Source: Coptis chinensis (Eukaryota > Streptophyta > Magnoliopsida > Ranunculales > Ranunculaceae). From it: DNA of 64,000 nt. The stretch lies in contig CM027384.1 in the NCBI GenBank assembly GCA_015680905.1, forward strand, positions 68,889,001-68,953,000, in the 5' to 3' direction. The notes under the pieces were generated by a model. The model was given only the letters and a program-made list of their open reading frames with translations, did no database searches and was not told the origin of the DNA. Position numbers and translations under genes: made by a program. This document shows positions 22,901 to 34,127 of the stretch, piece by piece; the first letter of the stretch is position 1, and each line of letters opens with the position of its first letter.

Positions 22901-24738
22901 GACTAAAATATCGATATCGGTGAATGTATCAGTATACTCAAAAACCGATATATATCAGATATATCTATTTTTTTTGTGACCAGTCCAAACTATTTAAAAT
23001 ATCAGAAATATCAGATATATTGGAAATATAATATCAGAATATCAGAAATATTGGATTTATATTAAAAAAATTGTCAAAAAGTCAAACGCGATATATATCA
23101 ATTATATCGGTGATATAAAGTTTTATATATCAAAATTTCCATATATATCGGAAAAAAAAAATTCAATATTCGGTGGATATATATCGGAAATATCGATATC
23201 GGTATACCAAAAAACGATATATATCGGTGATATATCAAATATATCGGCGATATTTTGGTCCTTGATCATAATATATAAAACGTGAAATGCTTGTAAAAAT
23301 ATATATATAAATCTGTGATGGTAGTTTTTTTTTTGAAGCACAAAGAAGAAGGCGTCCTTTCCTGATGATCTAACTTAACTTTGATTAAGATATCTGTCGT
23401 CCTCCTAAGCACTATTACTTTGATATGGAAAAAAACAGGGGAAGGAACTTTTATAATGAACACTTACGGTGCAGTTTTAATAAATGTACAGGAAATCAAG
23501 AAATTATTGATCTGAAATATGTAGTTCTGTTTTTGCTCCTTTTTTCTTCTGCCACTAGCTAGCTAAGGTGGTGGTAGCCGGTAGGATCTTTGGCTCTTCT
23601 CGAAGGTCAGAACAGATGTTCAGCTAAGAATAGTGGTGCCTTGGTTTCTAGGGACTAGGGAGAGCAGTTTTTGAAATAAAAAAATTGCATTTCAATATTA
23701 ATGCACCTATTTCTCATGTGTTTCGAGAAGGTAAATATGGTTGCAAATGCGCTAGTTAATAATATAATCAAACGTCTTTAAAGGTGGATTGCTGGCCTAA
23801 TTTTACTAGATGAAGAGGGTCTTTGTATTCAGAGCTAAATTTTGGTTTTGACAGTGAATATAGTTTCATGTTTTGTAGTACAGTTTAAACTATTTTGTTT
23901 TGCACATATTAATATAGAAGGCATTTCCCCCTTCTATTTCCCATTCTACAATACTTAGAAAAAATGTTGATGAGAGTAGGATATACAAATAAAAATGCTT
24001 ACCTTTTCAATTTAAGTTCCCTTTTTGCATATAAATCTTGCAAAACAGTAGGATCCTGTAAAACTTCTAATCCCAATTTCTGAGCCATCTCAATGAGAGT
24101 AGGAAATGCAACTTCAAAACCACTCGGCTGGTGCTCAGGATCTTCATCATTAAGCTTATGCAAATATTGTCCAAGAAAGGACATTCCTAGTAAAAGAGTA
24201 AAATAGTGTGAAAAAACCAGATTGGATATTTCCAATGAAGCCATGTGTGATATTCCTTTTTGTTACCTTTTTCCCATTTCTCTTGGTCACAGTTCCAAGT
24301 TTTGAGTGCAAGTACGCAAGCCAAAGTGCATCTTAAACGGTCATAAGCAGAGAAAAAACTATCGCCCCATGAACCATCAGGAAATTGATTATTGACTATC
24401 CATTCCAGACTAGAAGGAAATTGAGGAGCATCATTTCCATTTATATCTTTGACTAGTGCCACCCAAGCTGTGTCATAAGCCGAGATACTTAGTTCTCCAT
24501 CGTCAAGAGATTGTAACCTCGCTCTAATGACCCCTACTTGTTCGCCAATGTTGTTGAACTCAGAAACCTTCAACCACGGCATCAGTTTAGTTTACCGGGT
24601 AGTTAAGACAATGCAAAATCATATGTATTTTGTATGAAAATATATTAATGACCTGTTGAGCTATTCCATTTTCCTTGTTTGCTTTGAAATCCTTTTCTGG
24701 CAGTTGGGTGGGTTGTACGTAAGTATATTGTGAGGAAC
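19922..24738 (-). CDS. Class II diterpene cyclase (CPS-like), copy 1
   Basis: Expected to cyclise geranylgeranyl diphosphate to a copalyl-type diphosphate in plastids. Thirteen exons read in phase, listed 5' to 3': 24738-24653, 24567-24267, 24186-24003, 22884-22670, 22587-22467, 22362-22250, 22158-21931, 21834-21719, 21517-21419, 21340-21104, 21019-20896, 20812-20612, 20155-19922; about 751 residues. Motifs: [10 protein letters not shown] and QFPDGSWGD early, [21 protein letters not shown], and the catalytic DIDD in [20 protein letters not shown]. No class I DDxxD motif, so it is monofunctional class II. The Arg in LFERLW is the residue type seen in specialised, not gibberellin, cyclases. Exon 7 carries one extra A in the run at 22118-22123 (copy 2 lacks it). 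The first exon with the transit peptide was not found. Stereochemistry of the product is unknown. Confidence 0.9.
20185..20560. mobile_element. MITE-like inverted repeat in the last cyclase intron
   Basis: The left arm GACAATATTAGGACTAAA, then TTTTCCGGTCAAATTGAGGACC, is mirrored on the right by GGTCTCCAATTTGACGG, then GTTTAGTCTCTATATTGTC. TIRs are about 45-50 bp with no coding between, as in a MITE. Copy 2 has about 85 extra bases on the left side and a different middle, so this is one of the few places where the duplicated units differ by more than a few bases. Confidence 0.65.
22905..23265. repeat. ATATCGAT-type palindromic repeat in cyclase intron 3
   Basis: About 350 bp of degenerate GATATATCGGT/ATATCGGTGATAT repeats, each nearly self-complementary. 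It lies in the 1.1 kb intron between exons 3 and 4 and is also in copy 2. Strong hairpin potential; no coding. Confidence 0.75.
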
Positions 24739-25005
24739 CTGTTACGATGGAAGTTCATTTATGCTTAAGTGAAGGAAAATTATTCTTATAGCATGCTTAT
24801 ACACATTGGGCTTTCTTTCATCCAAAAATAAGAATAAAAGATATACTAGATAACTGCAATGCAGCGGGGCGTGAGCCGAGGGTGGAGAAGAGAGAGAGAG
24901 ATGGGTTTCGGGGGAGAGAGAGTTGGGTTTAGTTGAGGAGGGTTATGGGTGAAGGAGAGTCATGAGAGAAGGAGCAAGTGAAGAAGAAGAAGGAAGATAA
25001 TTTTT
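24739..25005 (-). promoter_or_regulatory. Region 5' of the recognised cyclase exons
   Basis: Should hold the missing first exon or an intron before it. On the minus strand it is CT-rich with an acceptor-like TGCATTGCAG near 24858-24867, but every frame I followed meets a stop and no long Ser-rich transit peptide with a good ATG can be read. Either exon 1 is farther upstream or it was lost. Confidence 0.35.
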
Positions 25006-25485
25006 CACCAGTTTCCTATTTCCTACTAAAAAAACGTAAAAAGTCTTCAATTGAATCGGTAAAAGTCTCCTAATTCTCGATGGTTTACCCATTTTTTCCG
25101 TTTTTTATAATGACAGATAGTTTTCTGTATATTTACTTTAATATTTTATTTTCTAAATTGTAAATATTTGTAGGATATTGTAAGAAATATAAGACTTTGC
25201 AAATTGGAAATATTTTCTAATCTGAATTGTAAATATTTTATCTTACACCAGTTTCCTATTTCCTACTAAAAAACGTAAAAAATCTCAATTGAATCGATAA
25301 AACCCTCCTAATTCTCGATGGTTTACCGAATTTTTCCGTTTTTATAATAACGGATAGCTTTACAGATATTTACTTTAATATTTTATTTTCTAAATTGTAA
25401 ATATTTGTAGGATATTGTAAGAAATATAAGACTTTGCAAATTGTAAATATTTTCTAATCTGAATTGTAAATATTTGTAGGATATT
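25006..25485. repeat. Two-unit tandem repeat, period 240 bp
   Basis: The unit starts CACCAGTTTCCTATTTCC at 25006 and again at 25246, and runs through CTCGATGGTTTACC and TTTGTAGGATATTGTAAG to the end. Only a few mismatches separate the units. The same doublet is in unit 2 of the segmental duplication. Confidence 0.85.
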
Positions 25486-26206
25486 TTATATATATATTTG
25501 CAAATTTTGAATTTGATATATGCTCAAAGTAACCATAGCATGATGCAAAATCACACATTGCATATTATTTTATGTCTTAATTATTTATGGATTTCCCAAT
25601 TTTTTGAATTGTTTGACTAATTAACGATTTCATCCTTGCGAATTGATGTCTAATTCAATTTGTGACTATGCGTGCTACACACCAATGCGTTACCATTTAT
25701 TTCAAAGAGATTGTTCACAAAGCATTGTTTACAATATTTGTATATTATAAAGCATAAATGTATTTGCATGTCAAGGTGGTGAAAGCAAAGTTGCGTGAGA
25801 AACTTAGATGGCATTCTAGAGTTTGAATAATTTAACTTTTTATGTTTTGCACCCTCTTCTTCGTTTTGATAGTGAGAGATCTAGTTTTGTCAAATTCTTC
25901 TAATAGAGTTATTTCCACAAAACCTAAACCATCGGTAAAATTTAGAGTGATTAAAATAGATAATTCTAATTATTCCACGAGATAGTTGATATAAATTTAG
26001 AAAAGTTAGGGAAGTGCTTCTAAATTATGAGAAAAGAGATAACATAAATACATTCCTTGAAAGTTGAGGTGGGTTTTAGAGAAGGTCGGCAATCCAATAG
26101 TGTAGAGATTGATTCTTATCTTTCTTTGTTTAATTAAGAGCTATAGGCGGAACACACCAATTTATAGTCTCTTTTAGTCATGTGGAAGTGATACCTCTTC
26201 TAACCT
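25486..26206. other. AT-rich spacer, nothing recognised
   Basis: No coding exon or clear repeat boundary seen. The last part (about 26100-26206) is probably leader sequence of the minus-strand LTR element that follows. Confidence 0.45.
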
Positions 26207-26555
26207 AACCTTTGATACCATATTGAATTGCTCATTTCTCCATAGAGCAAATTTCGGCCATGAATATAAAGAGGATGCCCAGGGATAGACATAGGTGGGA
26301 CACACCTGTTGTAAATAGGGGTTAGAAATTGAAAAGATGTAAAGGACAGATGGATCACGAACTATCAAGGCATGTGAATACACTGTGCTTAAGAAGAGAT
26401 TTTGCTCCCTCAAATGGTGTAAGAGGTTTCATAGGCATCTCTACTCACAGAATTCAATAACAGAAATAGACTAAGATACACTTCAACAGGCTACTCTCAA
26501 GAACATCAATACAACTCTCTTTGGTGGATTAAGGGAGATGAGAATTCCAACAACA
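26207..26555 (-). mobile_element. copia-type 5' LTR remnant with primer-binding site
   Basis: On the minus strand the segment opens TGTTGTTGGAATTCTC (26555) and ends in CA at 26224, followed by TATGGTATCAAAGG, a close match to the TGGTATCAGAGC primer-binding site for initiator tRNA-Met used by many copia elements. LTR about 332 bp. No pol follows below 26200, so the element is truncated. The open frame 26174-26413 is part of this LTR/leader and not a gene. Confidence 0.6.
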
Positions 26556-28400
26556 CCTAGACATGGGGAGAAATAATTTTAACAACATCTTATTACTTAC
26601 AGTCTCACTCATATATGTATAGGCTTGTAGAGGAAAAAAAAATGTATAAATGTGATAACCACTAGTTTTGATGAGTATCTAGTTCAAGGGCGAGAATTAC
26701 TATTTAGAAAGAGCGTGGGCAACTTGTAGCACACTTGTCCCCTGCTACCTTTATATGTTTTATTTTAAACATACTCAATAAAAATGGGAAATGATAAAAT
26801 CATTACCACTATCACAACTTATATGAAAGCCTGTTTTTATTGTTGCTTCCATGATACCCTAGAGATACGATAAAAGAAAATAAGAAAATTGTAATGCTTT
26901 CAGTGAAACTGTAACTCTTTTCTTAAGAAAGTATAAGAAGGTGTATATATTATATATCGAACAAGTTCCGTTTACCATATTTTTATACCTGGCAGTTTAT
27001 ACCACACCCCTCAAGATGAATTAAATGCTAATAATTTGTGGATATGATTTACTAACCACGGATAAAATCTCCATAAAAATTCATCTCATTTGGAAATCTC
27101 TAACCTAGTTAAAAAGTAGTTGTAAACTTTGATTTTTTTTTTTAACAGTTTAGATTTTTTTTGATTTTGTAATCATTGTTTGACATAGTTAAACATTATC
27201 AAATGAGGTGAAATTTAATAGAGGTGATCTTCATAGTTAGTTGAATACATCCACAAAAAACTAGGTTATAATTCATGTTATAGATAACGTTGTGGGGGTA
27301 TGGTATAAACTATAGTATAAAAAATATGGTAAACGGAATCTGCTCGATTATATATAGATGTTATATAACAAAAAGAAATAAAATCTATGAATTAAAATAT
27401 TTGTACTGAAATGAGTACGAAAGTATTGAAATTGAAGCTTTTGTAGTCGGCATATTTAGAAGTTAGGAATTGATAGTGTACGTATTGATATTGCGAATTT
27501 ACAACTCCCCTCTCGTCACATGCTTCCTTAAAGTTGTGTAATGGGGCAAACCAATCGACTAGCCATAGTCGAAAATAAAACAAAAAATAAAAAGATTAGA
27601 AGTATACACATATTTTTTTTGAAAATGTGAAATTCTTTTCCCTAGGGGCGGACCTAAAGCATGACTAACAGGGCTATAGCCCCAACTTTCTCAAAATAAA
27701 ATTTGTACTATAGCAAATTATGGGCCTATACATATGGAAGGGCAGCCGGCAGGTATCCATCGATCGATATTTAAGTTATGGGCCTAATCAAACCCAATCA
27801 AACATCCTTGATCTAGGCCCACCCTATATATACGCCTACCTACAGGCTACATCCAGAAAAGCAACGGAAGAATCCAAATCAGGGCGTTTTCTACAAAATC
27901 AAAAACGGCCGAACATCGTCCACGAACCAACCCGACCCTTATATTCCAGCTTCTCCAGCAGCTAGCATACAATCTCAAACCCGGCCTCGATGCCCGCAGC
28001 TGAATCATATATATATATATATAATGATGAAGTCTACATTATGCTATCGTTAAGCGTAGACTTCAGAGTACGTTGAGAAAAATGCAACAGACAAACAGAT
28101 TAAGGCAGAAAACAACATATATAGAGAGGTGTGTATATCATATTATCATGTCGATCACAAAACAGTATGAACTGAAATTTGATTTTCGAAACAGTTTAAA
28201 TCTGTATAGATATGTACCATTAAAGAAGGAAGTTGGAGTCCTTAACGGAAGAAAAGTGTTGATGGCTTGGGAACATATTGTGGGGAGCTGAGTAGTGTTA
28301 GCTGGGATATCATTCTGTCTCAGTTGCTTGTTCCGCGACAAAGGACTGCATGAAATTGAGACACCTCGCACCATTTATATAGACTCCTAATTAACAAGGC
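26556..28400. other. AT-rich spacer with simple repeats
   Basis: Contains a GGGGCGGACCTAAAG/GGGCTATAGCCCC phrase near 27643-27685 of the kind often seen at ends of plant DNA transposons, an (AT)n run at 28006-28022, and a short hairpin at 28027-28063 (GAAGTCTAC ... GTAGACTTC). Inverted TA-rich segments near 26960-27000 and 27300-27350 (GGTATAAACT/GGTAAACGGA) may be the two ends of a MITE. No gene recognised; open frames 27720-27965 and 28073-28291 resemble nothing I know. Confidence 0.45.
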
Positions 28401-29340
28401 TCGACGAGCATTAATGTTTCAAACAGTTACCACATGAATTATGACTTTGGAAGAATTATTCAGTGCAAGTGTATCATTCATTGTGCGTTAGCTGTACATA
28501 AATTCAAGTCAAGATAAGGCCACGGTTAGACTTTGAATTTTTTTTGAGAACATAAATTATAGTCTTATATTAGACTTGAATTCTGCAAATGCTTAGACTT
28601 TCCCCACTGAAATACATTATATATTCTACTAATTCTTTGTCAGCAAATCATTGTGTCGGTACGTGGAGTCGTGGACTACAGTTTGGATCCACATCCCAAG
28701 TCGTGGATAAATATCAAACATAGACTATTCTTCTTCTGTTTTTTTTAACATAGACTCTTCTTTTCTTTTGAAATTGAAACTAGGCCCATTGGTGTTGTAG
28801 ATATTTAGATGTTGATGGCATCTGGTTGAGAGTTGCACCCAATTTCCGGGATTTTACGACGGGTGGGTTTCTTATAATTTGTAATAAGTTGTAACCTTTG
28901 GCTTCCAAAATTCAGAAATGATCTTTTGTGGTGTCCGTATATATATATATATATATATACTAGCTATGAGCAAGTGGATATATACCCACGTATCTTTTTC
29001 AATCTCGAGGGAGATAACTCTAGATTACACTTTTTTAATCACTCACTTGTGGTTGGGTAGATGAAATGGTAGGTAGATAAAAGGTCAAGTATATTCTTGG
29101 CGAAATTAAAATGGCTCGGGTAGATGAAATGTCGAGTATACTTTCACGATAGATAAGGAAATAATAAAAGCGGTTTCCCAACCGAAACAACTACTGATGT
29201 ATATAGTATGAACAATCGTTGTTAAATACATTAACATATTTATGAATATTTATTATTCATATGAACAATCATTGTTGATTATTAGTCTATTTGGAATATG
29301 AACAATTACTATTCATACATCAACAATACATAATGTCAAT
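28401..29340. other. AT-rich spacer, microsatellite and palindromes
   Basis: An (AT)n run at about 28938-28959, and at 29205-29330 repeated TATGAACAATCATTGTTSATA-like palindromes. No coding exon seen. Confidence 0.45.
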
Positions 29341-31184
29341 ATTAAAAAGACTTGTGTGACTAAAAGCTGTCATGAAATAGGTTTCATGACATTTTTGTTA
29401 AAAACAACCATCATTATAGAGCCCATCATAAAGTTTACAAAAACCGATATTAAACTTATGGCCCGGTTTGGCAAAAGATGTTATGTATTTCAAAGATTTT
29501 ATGTCAAAGATAGAGCTAAAACCGTCATAATAGGAAAAAAAATATTAGCTTACATGGAAACCCTTGAATTAATTTTTGATACAGCCGTCATAATTTTCAG
29601 TAAAAATTGTCAGAAGAATATTCGGTTCGGTTGTGTTGGTTTTGGCTAAGCCGTCATAAAAGATAATTTTTCGAAAAAAATATTTTATAATATTTATTTT
29701 ATACCCTAAAATTATAGAAATAACACTACACCATAACAACTTATTTTTGTAGCAGATATACATCCATTACAAAAATATGAGTAACGACATTATCTTGCGT
29801 TATAACAAATGTGTGACAAATATTAATAATGGATATTAAATGGGGTTATAAAGTGTTAGAAAATTTACTAACAGTTATCAAATATTACTAAATTAATTTC
29901 AAAGAACACATATCAACCGTTAGTAAATTTATTAGTAACGGTTATTAATTTTGTTCTTAATTCATTTCCAAATAAATAAAAGTGTTAGCAATTTTCATTT
30001 GGTGGATGCTTAACCGCTACTTATGCTTCAATTAGTAATAGATAATGCAACCTTGGTAAATTTGGAAACATCTGTAAAAAAATTAATTAAATATTCTCGT
30101 CCTAATCGTTCCTAAATACATACAAGATACATCCCACATATTATACACAACATGGCTCCATCCCACTAAAAACTTAAACATACACTTGGGTACAATAGCG
30201 AGAAAAGAAAAACACTTGAACCAAACATACTCCACAATTCATTTATAAGTTGTAAGTCTTAACTTGGATTACATTTTATTCAACAAACGATAATAACCAA
30301 AAATATAATAACAATCAATAAACTCATTAAGTCTTTTCACTACTAAAAATGACTTGTGATGACGGCTTTAGTCGTCATGAAACAGGGTTTAATAACATTT
30401 TTTCGTTTAAAAAAACCATCATTTTAGAGCCCGGTAAAAGTTAACAAAAGCGTCATAAAAAGTTTGATGATGGTTCCTGAGAAGCTAACATCAAAGCTTA
30501 GACTTATTATGACAAAAATTTATTTATAAACGCTATAACTAGGATCCTTTTGCATGACAAGTTTTACTATCCATCATAGTTTATTAGAAAAGTGTCAAGA
30601 ACTAAACTAGCCGTTTATAGTTTGTTTTATTTAAAGTCACCACGAGAAACAAAAGCATCAAAAATTAATACTAAAAGCTGTCAAAATTGGTATGCCACCG
30701 ACATTTCTTTGGAAGCCGTCATAACTATATATATATTTTTCCTGTAAATCTAAAATTCCGTAAATTTGGAATTCAAGCCAATACATTCGGACATCGACAA
30801 CCTGAGTCCATTACGGAAACAAGAATCATACTTTTAACATAAATCATTCCAAGAACTTGTTCATATTACATGATTTATTCACGGAGAAAAAAATTAAATA
30901 ACTCAAACACTTGATTCAAAATCAAGTCTCATAATCAACATACTACAATGCAATTTACATAACCCATCCAACAAATTGTTAATCAACCGATCCATCTCAA
31001 ACAAACTTAATTGAGTTATCGTGTTTATCTCACTATAACCTAAAAACAATATGAAGAAGAATGTGTTAGTTTGTTTAATAAGTAAACTAATTAAAAACAT
31101 AATCATACAAACGAACTTCTACGATTATTAAAAATACACAAACAATGTGTTATATGGTTTAGTAAAATAATTTTAAGAACTTGT
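29341..31184. mobile_element. CACTA-type termini and subterminal repeats, copy 1
   Basis: CACTACACCATAACAACTT at 29724 and CACTACTAAAAATGACTTG at 30338 are CACTA-superfamily ends. The surrounding DNA has many direct and inverted CCGTCATAA, AGTAACGGTTA and AGCCGTCAT motifs, as in CACTA subterminal regions. The stretch starting near 29347 (GACTTGTGTGACTAAAAGC) is related to the start of the intact element at 57956. No transposase is visible. Compared with copy 2 the sequence here is more corrupted. Exact element limits cannot be set. Confidence 0.55.
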
Positions 31185-32943
31185 ATTATGCATTGACACA
31201 TTCATACGTAATACGAGTACATCTGGCAAGTATGACCGCCAGGTCTACTTTTGAAGGCTTCGCGGGTAATGACTTCCATCTATCTCCCGTTTTATGGATG
31301 ATATGCTTATTGCTTCCAAAAGCATGGTGTGGAGAGATGTTGAAATCCCCAACCTAGTTCGAAGCTCGAGATGAAAGACGAAGGAACGCTAAGATAATCG
31401 GCAATGGAGATTGACAGAGATAGGAAGAAGTTTAATGGATAGTTGTATCCTAAGAAATACATCCGTAGCACTGGATTTGGTATGGAGAATGCAAAGTCGG
31501 TTTCTACTCCTTTAGTCAGCATTTTGAGCTTTGTTGAGTCTCTCCTAGTTAGGAGAACAAAGATATGGCTAATGTTCCTTATCATGCCGCGGTAGTTTGA
31601 TGTATGCTATGGTGTACACTCGCATATCTACGGTTAGTGTTGTGAGCGGTGTATATGGCAAATCTGAGGCGGCATTGGGGAAGCGATGAAATGGGTAACG
31701 GCGTACTCGGGCGGTAACTTTGGATGTGGGATTTAAACATGGTGGAGGTGCACTTGTTATGTCCGCCGGTTTTGTGGATTCCGGGATTACGCAGTGATCT
31801 GTGATAGACGACGATCGACCACCGGTTATGTTTTTATGATGGCTGGTGCAACCGGTAGTTGAGGTTCATGCTATAAAGCTTGCTCTATCACTACCGGGCG
31901 CAGTATACGGCAAAGCGCGGGCATTTGAAAGAGGCACCTACGGCTTCGGCGGTCTTCTAGATGATTTGGGTATCGGCGAGCGCATCAAAGTTACCGTGGT
32001 ATCAGGATAGTCGAAGCATATTCATTTGGCGAACCACGAGTTAAATCATGGTCGGACCAAGCATATTGATGTCCTATATCACTTTTATACTTTATGTCGC
32101 CAGGATGGTGATGTAAGACCGAGAAAGACACCCATGACAACCCCCGCCGGATATGTGAAAGTTGTCACCGAGTTAAGTTCCAACACCGCTTTTGCTCCAA
32201 ATCCTACATGTTTGAAAAGAGCCCCGGTAAGGGCATAGCTCTTCGGGCGATCAGCGAAGTCTTCCTCTTGTCGAGGTGTTCCTACCGGATGTGATCTTTG
32301 TGGATGTGCCCGCTTGGTTTTATGTGTTAAAACCTCACCGAGGTGAGAATGTGTAGAGAAATTACTTTCTCACGGGTCGAGCGGCGGAGAGGGCGCCACT
32401 CGCCACTACCCGTTGTTTTTACTCGATGTTTAAAGAAGGCGCCGCCGCCCATGGTTTTTCATCAATATGGCGGCCAGAGTAGGCGCCGCTTCGGCCAAAG
32501 TTTTTATGGCCTCAAGCATACAAGAATCCAGCATTTTTGGTTTTGGTATAAAAATAAAATCAGTTTTTTGAAAAACCTAACTTTTCCAAAACCAAGAAAG
32601 AGAGTGATTACAAGAGAACAATTCTTTGTGAGTTGAAATTGTTCATTCTTGTGAAACAATTGAGAGAGACTTGTAACTGCTATCCCATTATCTATTAAAG
32701 CTTGAACTCGCCACGTGGATGTAGGCAAATTGCGAGGAATCCACTATATATATCTCGCCTTTGCGGTTTGTTCCTCTTTACATTGATTGTTTTATTTCAT
32801 ATGCTTGTATTTGATATTGGTGAAGTTGTCGGATATTGCTTGAGGGTGTTGAAGTCTTGTCTATTGAGAAAGATCAATCTTTGCAGGATTGATCCGTTTG
32901 GTGCAGGGTAACGTTGTTTCGCGAAGCTTAATTATTCACAACA
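31185..32943 (+). mobile_element. 5'-truncated copia element at the duplication junction
   Basis: Opens inside the reverse transcriptase: FDTFIRNTSTSGKYDRQVYF-like coding, then MDDMLIASKSM near 31294 (the YVDDML catalytic motif with Met for Val). Next are IIGMEIDRDRKKF, ENAKSVSTPL, RRSTTGYVFMMAGA near 31812 and HGRTKHIDVLYHF near 32048, all copia RNase H signatures, read across frameshifts. A 594-bp LTR ends the element. Everything 5' of the RT is missing; the left edge is the exact end of duplication unit 1. Different family from the copia at 12212. Confidence 0.82.
32350..32943 (+). repeat. LTR of the junction copia element
   Basis: Starts TGTGTAGAG just after a purine-rich GAGGTGAGAA and ends TTCACAACA. 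The next base is the first base of duplicated gene A exon 1. GTGGATGTAGG near 32716 is a U5-type phrase. If the insertion was standard, TCACC at 32944 is the 3' target duplication; the 5' partner is lost. Confidence 0.68.
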
Positions 32944-34127
32944 TCACCCTTATGAGCTTCAATGTCATTGGTAATGTCATGCTTTCTGAAGACCTTGTTG
33001 ATCCACAGTCCAAAGAAGGGATGAATTCTTCAAATCATTTCTAGAATTGTAGAGTGGCTTGGAAAGCCTAATGTGGCTGATTTCTTTCCTTTTTGCAAAG
33101 GCTTGATCCACAGCGTATAAAGAAAAATATGACACGGGATATGGAGAATTCACTTGGCTTTGCTTATCGATTTGTTAAGCAACGAATTCTAGATAGGCAA
33201 AACAAGAAAAAGAGCACAAAGGTAGATTTCCTCGATGCGATGTTAGACTTTCAAGGCAATCAGAAAGATGGCAGAACCTGGTAGATATCTCTGAGAAGAA
33301 CATCAACATAATGATACTGGTAAGAAGAGCTCAATTCAGATGCCTTCACAATATGCACTTGCACATTTTACATGTCACATATACAGAGCACCCTGTTCCT
33401 ATACTGTTCTGTTCATTTTTTATTTATTTTTATTTATTTTTTCAAATCTTTATATACCTCTAACTAGTTGCCTGGATGATGTAGGAATTATTTGCAGCCT
33501 CTACAGACACAACTACTAGCACTATAGAGTGGTGATGACAGAGCTCCTTCGCAACCCTGGTGTAATGAGAAAGGTTCAGGAAGAGCTAGACCAAGTCGTG
33601 GGTCAGAACAAATGTATCGAAGAGAGTAAAATAGGAGACCTACACTATTTACAGGCAGTATTGAAGGAAACACTGAGGTTGCATCCTCCAGTACCATTAC
33701 TAGTACCTCATAGAGCCATGGAAGATACCAAATTCATGTCATATTCAATACCTAAGGACACACAGATTCTTGTAAACGTTTGGGCAATAGGAAGAGATCC
33801 GGTTTGCTGGGATGATCCTTGGTCCTTTAAGCCGGAGAGGTTCTTTAGGTCTAACACCGATTATAAGGGACACCATTTTCAGTTTATCCCATTTTGGAGC
33901 AGGACGTCCGATGTGTGTAGGCCTACCACTGGTGCATCGCATGCTTCACCTTGCCCTAGGTTCATTGATTCATTCTTTCGAATGGGCTCTTGAGGATGGT
34001 ATTACACCAGAGGTGATGGATATGACTTATGAGGGAGAGGCTGGGTATAACATTGAGAAAGGCTGATCCACTGAAGGTGGTACTAAAACTTCGTTTGGTG
34101 CAGGAAAACCATGATTCAGTCAATTAG
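32944..34127 (+). pseudogene. CYP76-like P450 pseudogene, gene A copy 2 (5'-truncated)
   Basis: The first 535 bases of exon 1 (anchor, hinge, C-helix) are gone, replaced by the junction copia LTR. Remaining exon 1 is 32944-33319, the intron 33320-33484, exon 2 33485-34127. Private small deletions near 33020, 33034, 33090 and 33531 break the frame. FKPERFFRS is intact here, unlike copy 1, but an extra T at the run near 33893 shifts the frame at the heme loop. Shared with copy 1: Pro in place of Arg in GAGRPMCVG, and the frame change before the last 30 codons (LRKADPLKVVLKLR). No N-terminus and no promoter of its own, so not a working enzyme. Confidence 0.88.

Larger units (their letters stand above)
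6316..31184. repeat. Tandem segmental duplication, unit 1
   Basis: The whole interval is repeated at 32944-57866 in the same orientation. The offset is 26,628 at the left edge and 26,682 at the right edge, so the units differ by only some tens of net inserted bases. Left homology starts at TCACCCTTATGAGC in gene A exon 1; right homology ends at TTTTAAGAACTTGT. Differences are mostly 1-4 base indels with few substitutions. Confidence 0.95.

Noticed and set aside
23123..23463. Minus-strand open frames in cyclase intron 3
   Set aside because: They translate the ATATCG repeat (DIS/YIY-rich) and have no counterpart in diterpene cyclases; exon phases 3 to 4 join without them.
26174..26413. 79-aa minus-strand frame as a gene
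   Set aside because: It spans an LTR end and the tRNA-Met primer-binding site, so it is retrotransposon leader sequence.
28003..28063. microRNA-like hairpin GAAGTCTAC...GTAGACTTC
   Set aside because: The stem is only about nine base pairs, too short for a plant miRNA precursor.
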